Assembly (NCBI GenBank): GCA_002441205.1
Contig: DJVN01000195.1
Span: 25,364-60,587, forward strand
Source of the DNA: Syntrophaceae bacterium UBA6255
Lineage (GTDB): Bacteria; Desulfobacterota; Syntrophia; Syntrophales; Smithellaceae
Direction of reading: 5' to 3'
DNA: 35,224 nt
Positions within the stretch are counted from its first letter, which is position 1. Each line of letters begins with the position of its first letter. The notes beneath the pieces were generated by a model. The model saw only the letters and a program-made list of their open reading frames with translations, searched no databases and was not told the DNA's origin. Both the position numbers and the translations under genes were made by a program. This document shows, one piece after another, positions 31,543 through 35,224 of this stretch.

Positions 31543-31570
31543 TTGACAAAAATATTAGATTGTGTATAAT
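31543..31570 (+). promoter_or_regulatory. Rightward early promoter (PR-like), consensus -35 and -10
   Basis: TTGACA (31543-31548), 16-base spacer, TATAAT (31565-31570). Both boxes are perfect. The expected start is one to two bases before the ATG at 31578. Confidence 0.88.
31552..31567 (+). promoter_or_regulatory. Operator in the rightward promoter
   Basis: ATATTAGATTGTGTAT spans spacer and -10. Near-identical sites occur at 30104-30119 (minus strand) and 30135-30150. Confidence 0.6.
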
Positions 31571-31577
31571 AGCCAAC

Positions 31578-31793
31578 ATGATTAAAATTACTATTCCCGA
31601 ACAAATTAAAAACATCCGTCAACGCCTCGGTTTAACGCAGAAGGAATTGGCCGATAAAGTGAATAAAATAAAGCCGATAACACAGTTAAACAGGCAAACA
31701 ATCGCCGACTATGAGGGTAACCGTCGGCGCATTGTCGCGGAGGATTGGGTGAAAATCCAGTCATTAGATAAAGCGGGCGCAGAAAAGACGTAA
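31578..31793 (+). CDS. Cro-like HTH repressor, probably leaderless (71 aa)
   Basis: The ATG at 31578 lies eight bases after the last base of the -10 box and has no Shine-Dalgarno, so the message is probably leaderless. The protein is an XRE/HTH_3 domain: IKNIRQRLGLTQKELADKV, then a loop and LNRQTIADYEGNRR, then a short tail. It is divergent from the cI-like repressor and would act as the Cro arm of the switch. The 3' end of the gene also forms the 5' arm of a strong terminator. Confidence 0.85.
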   Translation: MIKITIPEQIKNIRQRLGLTQKELADKVNKIKPITQLNRQTIADYEGNRRRIVAEDWVKIQSLDKAGAEKT

Positions 31794-31834
31794 AAAGCTC
31801 ACCCCTCCCCCGAGGAATCTGCGCCTGCTTTTTT
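31773..31834 (+). terminator. Rho-independent terminator starting inside cro
   Basis: GCGGGCGCAGA (31773-31783, coding) pairs with TCTGCGCCTGC (31818-31828) with one G-T pair, followed by six T. The 34-base loop holds the stop codon. It would limit rightward transcription unless an antiterminator or further promoter acts. Confidence 0.75.
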
Positions 31835-31882
31835 ATAAGCTTTATTAAACATAAAATCAATAGCCTTTTTGTGAGGTCATCT

Positions 31883-32125
31883 ATGCAAGCAAAACTAGAT
31901 TTTTCCACGCCCATTTCCATTCCAGAAGAAAAAAGAGACCAGACAATAACATTCCGTACCGGAGAAAGATTCAAAGATGATCTGACTGCTCTTGCCCAAG
32001 CCAAAGGTGTTGATGTTTCTGCTCTCATTTTTGAATACGCCATAAAAGGCTACCTCGATGATTACAAAACTCTTCTTCTCTTGCAAGTCCACGGAGACAG
32101 GCCATTGCGCGAGATGTTGAAGTGA
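31883..32125 (+). CDS. Ribbon-helix-helix-type DNA-binding protein (80 aa)
   Basis: Start at 31883 with GAGG six bases before; an in-frame GTG at 31871 is less well placed. Residues about 20-60 read TITFRTGERFKDDLTALAQAKGVDVSALIFEYAI, a beta strand followed by two helices as in Arc/MetJ proteins. It lies just upstream of three GTACAC repeats spaced 21 bp, so self-regulation through them is a reasonable guess. It could act as a CII-like or early regulator. Confidence 0.65.
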   Translation: MQAKLDFSTPISIPEEKRDQTITFRTGERFKDDLTALAQAKGVDVSALIFEYAIKGYLDDYKTLLLLQVHGDRPLREMLK

Positions 32126-32153
32126 TTATAAATTTTTTTTATTTTTCTGTCAC

Positions 32154-32201
32154 GTACACATTGACAGGCAAATTGTACACGTAAATTGATTTAACGTACA
32201 C
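32154..32201 (+). repeat. Three GTACAC repeats at exact 21-bp spacing (operator array)
   Basis: GTACAC begins at 32154, 32175 and 32196. A spacing of two helical turns puts all on one face of the DNA. A TTGACA lies at 32161-32166 between copies. The last copy is part of AACGTACACGCT (32193-32204), found again at 30281-30292. Confidence 0.6.
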
Positions 32202-32214
32202 GCTGAAAATCATA

Positions 32215-32400
32215 ATGAAAACATGGAATCCATCAAAAGCAATCATTAAACCGTATCGTAAGGACGGATGGAAATACACATGCGACAACAATTCTTGTTT
32301 TTCACCTGGGCAATATATTTTTGAGCAGGGCGACGCTATATGGATAAGTTGCGAACAGTGCTTACCTCCCGGCGTTGAGATTATTAAAAAACTAACATAA
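32215..32400 (+). CDS. Small zinc-ribbon-like protein, accessory cassette gene (61 aa)
   Basis: ATG at 32215 with no clear ribosome site. Cysteines at 23, 28, 46 and 49 (CDNNSC and CEQC) fit a small zinc ribbon; the rest is rich in W, Y, K and P. Its stop codon lies within the first attC-like element, a common feature of integron cassette genes. Function unknown. Confidence 0.6.
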   Translation: MKTWNPSKAIIKPYRKDGWKYTCDNNSCFSPGQYIFEQGDAIWISCEQCLPPGVEIIKKLT

Positions 32401-32446
32401 AGTTCAGGCGGAGCGCAGCGTATCGACTGCAACGCCTTTGTTATAT
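32391..32446 (-). repeat. attC-like recombination site 1
   Basis: Arms TAAC (32393-32396) and GTTA (32440-32443), 5- and 6-base spacers, then GTTCAG (32402-32407) opposite CTGCAAC (32427-32433), which pair with one extra base. This is the R-spacer-L arrangement with an extrahelical base of integron attC sites; the total of about 56 bases equals the shortest known sites. The extra base falls on the 5' arm when read on the minus strand, the usual orientation. Confidence 0.6.
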
Positions 32447-32468
32447 GTTTTTATAAACGGATTTGCAA

Positions 32469-33032
32469 ATGAGAATTTTGATAGCATGTGAATATAGCGG
32501 GACGGTACGAGATGCCTTTATCAGGGGGGGGCATGATGCAATGAGTTGTGATCTGCTTCCAACGGATACATCGGGGCCGCACTACCAGGGCGACGTAAGG
32601 GACGTTATAAATGCTTGCTGGGATATGATGATTGCACACCCACCATGCACACACTTGTCTGTTTCCGGCGCGAGGCACTTTGACCTGAAAAAATTGGACG
32701 GCAGGCAGCAAAGCGCAATAAGTTTTTTCATGATGATGGCGAAGGCAGACATTCCCCGGATAGCTGTTGAAAACCCTGTGTGTATCATTTCATCAATCTG
32801 GCGCAAGCCAGACCAGGTGGTTCAGCCGTGGCAATTCGGACACGGAGAAACGAAAGCAACGTGCTTGTGGTTAAAGGGACTTCCGAAACTTGAACCAACG
32901 AACATTGTTGAAGGGCGGGAAAGCAGAATACATAGGATGCCGCCAAGCCCGGAACGATGGAAGGAACGAAGTAAAACATATCAAGGAATAGCGGACGCAA
33001 TGGCCCAGCAATGGGGTGATTTATTAATATAA
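32469..33032 (+). CDS. Cytosine-DNA-methyltransferase-like phage protein (187 aa)
   Basis: ATG at 32469 (a TTG at 32463 has no ribosome site). N-terminal MRILIACEYSGTVRDAF resembles the SAM-binding FxGxG region of C5 methyltransferases; IAHPPCTHLS holds a PC dipeptide (59-60, motif IV position) and AVENPVC an ENP (101-103, motif VI position). The protein is about half the usual length and lacks the target recognition and last motifs, so activity is uncertain. Such short forms are known in phages. Its stop TAA is part of the R box of the second attC-like site. Confidence 0.65.
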   Translation: MRILIACEYSGTVRDAFIRGGHDAMSCDLLPTDTSGPHYQGDVRDVINACWDMMIAHPPCTHLSVSGARHFDLKKLDGRQQSAISFFMMMAKADIPRIAVENPVCIISSIWRKPDQVVQPWQFGHGETKATCLWLKGLPKLEPTNIVEGRESRIHRMPPSPERWKERSKTYQGIADAMAQQWGDLLI

Positions 33033-33091
33033 CGCCGAGTTCAGGCGGAGTGAGCCGCAGGCGAGGGATCGCCTGTAACGATTTGTTAGCG
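33028..33091 (-). repeat. attC-like recombination site 2 (best match)
   Basis: TAAC (33030-33033) and GTTA (33085-33088) are the outer boxes; spacers GCCGA and GATTT, five bases each; inner boxes GTTCAGGCG (33039-33047) and CGCCTGTAAC (33070-33079), complementary except one extra base. Read on the minus strand it runs GCTAAC-AAATC-GTTACAGGCG ... CGCCTGAAC-TCGGC-GTTAT, very close to canonical integron attC sites. No integron integrase is present in the window. Confidence 0.72.
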
Positions 33092-33121
33092 ATTTTATTA
33101 ATATTATAAGGAGGATAGAAA

Positions 33122-33559
33122 ATGGGACGTGAAGTAAGAATGGTTGCTAAAGACTGGCAACACCCAAAAAGAGACAACGGAAGTTATGTGCCGCTTTTAG
33201 GCGGTTCGTATTCTGCCGCCGAAAAAGAATTTCTCAAAATAGCGAACGAAAAAGGATTGCAGGAAGCAGTTGACTACATGGGATGCCCGGAAAAAGAAAA
33301 TTACATGCCGGACTGGGCTGAAAACGAAGCAACATATTACATGATGTATGAAGACACGTCAGAAGGGACACCTATTTCCCCGGCTTTTGAAACACCTGAA
33401 GCATTAGCGCGGTGGCTAACCGACAATAATGCTTCTGCGTTTGCGGGACAAACAGCAACATACGAATCATGGTTGCGCGTTGCAAATGGTGGATTTGCTT
33501 GTTCTGCTGTTTTACATCATGGAGTCATTGAAAACGGAGTTGATGCTTTATCACGCTAA
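33122..33559 (+). CDS. Accessory phage protein, unknown (145 aa)
   Basis: ATG at 33122 with AAGGAGG five bases upstream. The protein begins MGREVRMVAKDWQHPK, followed by an acidic, aromatic middle (DWAENEATYYMMYED) and TPISPAF.TPEALARWLTDN, then a C-terminal part rich in A, S, G and V. Proteins with the VAKDWQHP and PISPVFETPEALARWL pattern occur in phages and in mobile elements; the function is not known to me. It lies between two attC-like sites, and its stop codon is within the third. Confidence 0.7.
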   Translation: MGREVRMVAKDWQHPKRDNGSYVPLLGGSYSAAEKEFLKIANEKGLQEAVDYMGCPEKENYMPDWAENEATYYMMYEDTSEGTPISPAFETPEALARWLTDNNASAFAGQTATYESWLRVANGGFACSAVLHHGVIENGVDALSR

Positions 33560-33606
33560 CAATTAATATACCAACTTGGCATTTGCTGGGCATATTGAGT
33601 TAGTTA
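33554..33606 (-). repeat. attC-like element 3 (degenerate)
   Basis: CTAAC (33556-33560) and GTTAG (33599-33603) enclose an imperfect stem ATATaCCaAaC / GcTGGgcATAT. Position, size and overlap with the stop codon of the preceding gene match sites 1 and 2, but the inner boxes differ and there is no clear extrahelical base. Confidence 0.38.
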
Positions 33607-33645
33607 TTATAAATTAATTAGTTATATTATATTTGGACTTATTAC

Positions 33646-34044
33646 ATGACCGTTTCTGACAAATATCTTGACGACCTTCTCCGTGAGATTGTTTCCATCC
33701 GCGCCGACGGCCATTGCGAATTTCCCGGGTGCAATATTACAGATTGCGATCCGCACCACTGGTTTTCCAAAAGAACAAATTTAGCGATTAAATACGATTA
33801 TTTTTGCGCCATAAATTTGTGCTCGTCTCATCACACAGGGAGTTTATTGTCTGCTCATTTATCGCCGGTGGCATTTCGTCAGGCAATTATAAGGGCTGGT
33901 GTCCGCACTGAAGAATGGGCGCAAGAGGTTCATAGACGAGCCTCTCAAATCATCACCGTGGACGAGCAGACATTCCGGCAGGAATGGAAAGAGAAACTGC
34001 TGGCCGAACTGAAGCGGCTGGGTGCGCGGGGGTGGCGGAAATGA
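33646..34044 (+). CDS. HNH/NinG-like recombination nuclease (132 aa)
   Basis: ATG at 33646; no ribosome site, an AT-rich stretch with TATATT/TATTAT lies 16-23 bases before. Residues 24-29 (CEFPGC), CDPHHWFSKR near 35-43 and LCSSHHTG near 58-65 make a zinc-held HNH or NinG/Rap-like core, with a helical basic C-terminus. In lambda, NinG (Rap) resolves recombination intermediates. The location at the front of the replication region fits this. Exact family uncertain. Confidence 0.65.
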   Translation: MTVSDKYLDDLLREIVSIRADGHCEFPGCNITDCDPHHWFSKRTNLAIKYDYFCAINLCSSHHTGSLLSAHLSPVAFRQAIIRAGVRTEEWAQEVHRRASQIITVDEQTFRQEWKEKLLAELKRLGARGWRK

Positions 34045-34103
34045 AAATAATCCGAGTTTTCCCAAGAAAAACAAAAGCGACACCATCACGAAAGCAGAGT
34101 TAA
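34041..34103 (+). pseudogene. 20-aa remnant with the phage MKxIRVFPRxTxATP start
   Basis: ATG overlaps the previous stop (ATGA) and encodes MKIIRVFPRKTKATPSRKQS, then TAA. The pattern IRVFPRxTxATP opens a much longer phage protein family that I recall from other genomes, so this looks like a 5' remnant after deletion or frameshift. It may still be translated. Confidence 0.45.
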
Positions 34104-34105
34104 GA

Positions 34106-34246
34106 ATGAAAGATGTTATGGCCGCCGGATTTACGCCGATGGCTATGCTTTGGCGTGATGATAACGGAAATAGAAATCCTGATTTTGTCGGCGATAAATT
34201 TCAAAAGAAGTGGGCGCGTCCGGCAATTATTCATTCGAGGGCTTAG
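34106..34246 (+). CDS. Small unknown protein (46 aa)
   Basis: The frame is open from 34022 but the first ATG is at 34106, where the spacing to the remnant above is three bases. It begins MKDVMAAGFTPMAMLWRDDNG and ends in a basic tail. No ribosome site of note and no motif. It might be the retained C-terminal part of the same damaged gene. Confidence 0.4.
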   Translation: MKDVMAAGFTPMAMLWRDDNGNRNPDFVGDKFQKKWARPAIIHSRA

Positions 34247-34248
34247 TT

Positions 34249-34647
34249 ATGACCAAAAACGGAACATTAAGATTAAACAGTATGGCGGAGTATGATGCAT
34301 TACGGAATCGAAGTAAATTTGCCAGACCACGCCCACGCCCAGAACCGGGCAAAATGAATAAAACAGAAGCGGCCTATGCAAACCTACTCGAATTGAGAAA
34401 AAAGGCCGGAGCAATCAAATCGTGGAGATTTGAACCTATGAAATTTCGCCTTGCCGACAAAACGTATTACACACCTGATTTTATGGTCACGTTTACAGAT
34501 CGGATTGAGTTCCATGAGGTCAAAGGATTTTGGGAAGACGATGCGCGCGTGAAGATAAAAGTTGTTGCTGAAATGTTCCCGGAGTTTTTATTTGTCGCTG
34601 TAAAAAAAGATAAAGGCGAATATCAAGTGGAGTTTTTTAATTTATAA
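34249..34647 (+). CDS. DUF1064 phage endonuclease-like protein (132 aa)
   Basis: I use the ATG at 34249, two bases after the previous stop, with GAGG upstream. The motif block MKFRLADKTYYTPDFMVTF, IEFHEVKGFWEDDARVKIKV and FLFVAVKKDKG is typical of DUF1064, a restriction-endonuclease-fold family; PDF and E-x-K (HEVKG) supply the metal-binding residues. In phages it is often found close to replication genes and may cut branched DNA. Specific substrate unknown. Confidence 0.85.
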   Translation: MTKNGTLRLNSMAEYDALRNRSKFARPRPRPEPGKMNKTEAAYANLLELRKKAGAIKSWRFEPMKFRLADKTYYTPDFMVTFTDRIEFHEVKGFWEDDARVKIKVVAEMFPEFLFVAVKKDKGEYQVEFFNL

Positions 34648-34652
34648 AAACG

Positions 34653-34702
34653 GCGGCTAGACTGGCGCAGTCGAAAAGGCGGAACTTCTCCCGCCCTGCC
34701 GC
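34653..34702 (+). other. Three-way-junction RNA element before the replication gene
   Basis: GCGGC (34653-34657) pairs with GCCGC (34698-34702) and encloses GACT/AGTC (34660-34663 with 34669-34672) and GGCGG/CCGCC (34678-34682 with 34691-34695, loop of eight). It resembles the element at 15926-15969 in layout. Not a complete tRNA. Confidence 0.38.
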
Positions 34703-34753
34703 TAAAATAACCAGAGAAAATCATGCACGGGAACATGAGAAGGAGTGCAAAAG

Positions 34754-35224
34754 ATGAAGTGGTACAAACACGTGTCAACAAGTTTAGATGATCCTTTTAT
34801 TTGTGAGTTAATATATCAATTTGGATCAGACGCATATCTGGTTTTTTTTGGTACATTAGAGATTTATTCCAGGGAGTTTTCACCGGAAATCGGATGGAAA
34901 TTTGATGGAAATCTGAGATATTTCCGACAGAAATTTCAACTTTCAAATTCAAAAATCAAAAAAATTCTGTCAGCAATTCATAAATGGGAAGTGATAATTG
35001 ATGATGATAAAATTTCAATATTCATTCCTAAATTCAAAGAGTTAATTGATAATTATACCAGAAACGAAAAGATGAATACTGACAATAAGCTTGCAAGTCC
35101 CTTGCAAGAAACTTGCACACCAATAAAGAATAAAGAAATAAGATTAAAGAATAAAGAAAAAGATAATACGCCTGAAGGCGTTTTTGTTTTACCCTCATGG
35201 ATTCCGGAAGAAACATGGAAAGCA
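34754..35224 (+). CDS. Phage replication-organiser-like protein, 3'-truncated by the window edge
   Basis: ATG at 34754 with AAGGAG eight bases upstream; the frame stays open for 157 codons to the end of the window. The N-terminal MKWYKHVSTSLDDPFICELIYQFG and a following block with WEVIIDDDKISIFIPKFKELIDNY resemble DnaD/phage replisome-organiser N-terminal winged-helix domains. The middle is low complexity (K, N, E). The gene is clearly more AT-rich than its neighbours. It probably loads or recruits the replicative helicase; this is by resemblance and position. Confidence 0.65.
   Translation, partial: MKWYKHVSTSLDDPFICELIYQFGSDAYLVFFGTLEIYSREFSPEIGWKFDGNLRYFRQKFQLSNSKIKKILSAIHKWEVIIDDDKISIFIPKFKELIDNYTRNEKMNTDNKLASPLQETCTPIKNKEIRLKNKEKDNTPEGVFVLPSWIPEETWKA

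Noticed and set aside
32451..32806. Minus-strand ORFs inside the accessory cassette that would suit the attC orientation
   Set aside because: They lie opposite the methyltransferase-like gene, which has clear motifs, and their own products have shadow-like composition and no ribosome sites.
1..35224. CRISPR arrays, insertion sequences and transposase genes
   Set aside because: No regular direct-repeat/spacer array and no transposase-like protein were seen on either strand.

Overview
The window is a tailed-phage (Caudoviricetes-type, temperate) genome segment of mixed, fairly low GC content. The host is probably a Gram-negative bacterium: there is a lambda R-type endolysin and a spanin-like envelope gene. 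The host genus cannot be fixed from the sequence; a Desulfobacterota/Syntrophales-like host is only a guess. Nearly every gene is phage-type and no clear chromosomal genes are seen.

Layout. (1) 1-15354, plus strand, late region: the 3' end of a coiled-coil protein, two unknown genes, and a giant 4162-residue polyvalent protein (N6-adenine methyltransferase, strawberry-notch-type helicase, HExxH peptidase, ADP-ribosyltransferase-like domain, membrane segments). A separate 123-residue gene is nested in another frame in the linker between methyltransferase and helicase. (2) 15363-17692, plus strand: a promoter with a structured leader and terminator, a small unknown gene, then a lysis cassette (membrane protein, endolysin, holin candidate, spanin-like protein). 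(3) 17712-17874: attP, containing the 3' end of a tRNA/tmRNA gene flanked by direct repeats. (4) 17827-30066, minus strand: one long early operon, read from 30066 down to the integrase. It carries a hammerhead ribozyme after its first gene, small membrane proteins, an HTH protein, a RecT-like candidate, SbcD and SbcC homologues, a structured RNA, an SF2 helicase, a DUF5131 radical-SAM-like protein and a run of overlapping small genes. (5) 30101-31834: the immunity switch. A cI-like repressor, a leaderless Cro-like gene and two divergent promoters share almost the same -35/operator/-10 sequence. A multi-pass membrane protein and an exported protein with four regularly spaced CX3C motifs sit downstream of cI. 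(6) 31883-33606: a ribbon-helix-helix protein, three GTACAC sites spaced exactly 21 bp, then three accessory genes separated by elements with integron attC architecture. (7) 33646-35224, plus strand: an HNH/NinG-like protein, a remnant gene, a DUF1064 endonuclease and the start of a replication-organiser gene that runs off the window.

How it fits together (inference). The repressor at 31046-31522 would silence both the leftward early promoter (30101-30129) and the rightward promoter (31543-31570) through near-identical operators. On induction the leftward transcript delivers recombination and excision functions and is cut by the hammerhead ribozyme. The rightward transcript passes a strong terminator at the end of cro and reaches accessory and replication genes. 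Because attP lies between lysis and integrase genes, the sequence represents the circular or packaged phage form, or two adjoining elements, rather than a single integrated prophage. The most notable observations are the hammerhead ribozyme, the attC-like sites inside a phage genome, the nested gene in the giant polyvalent gene, the shared operator pair and the 21-bp iteron array.
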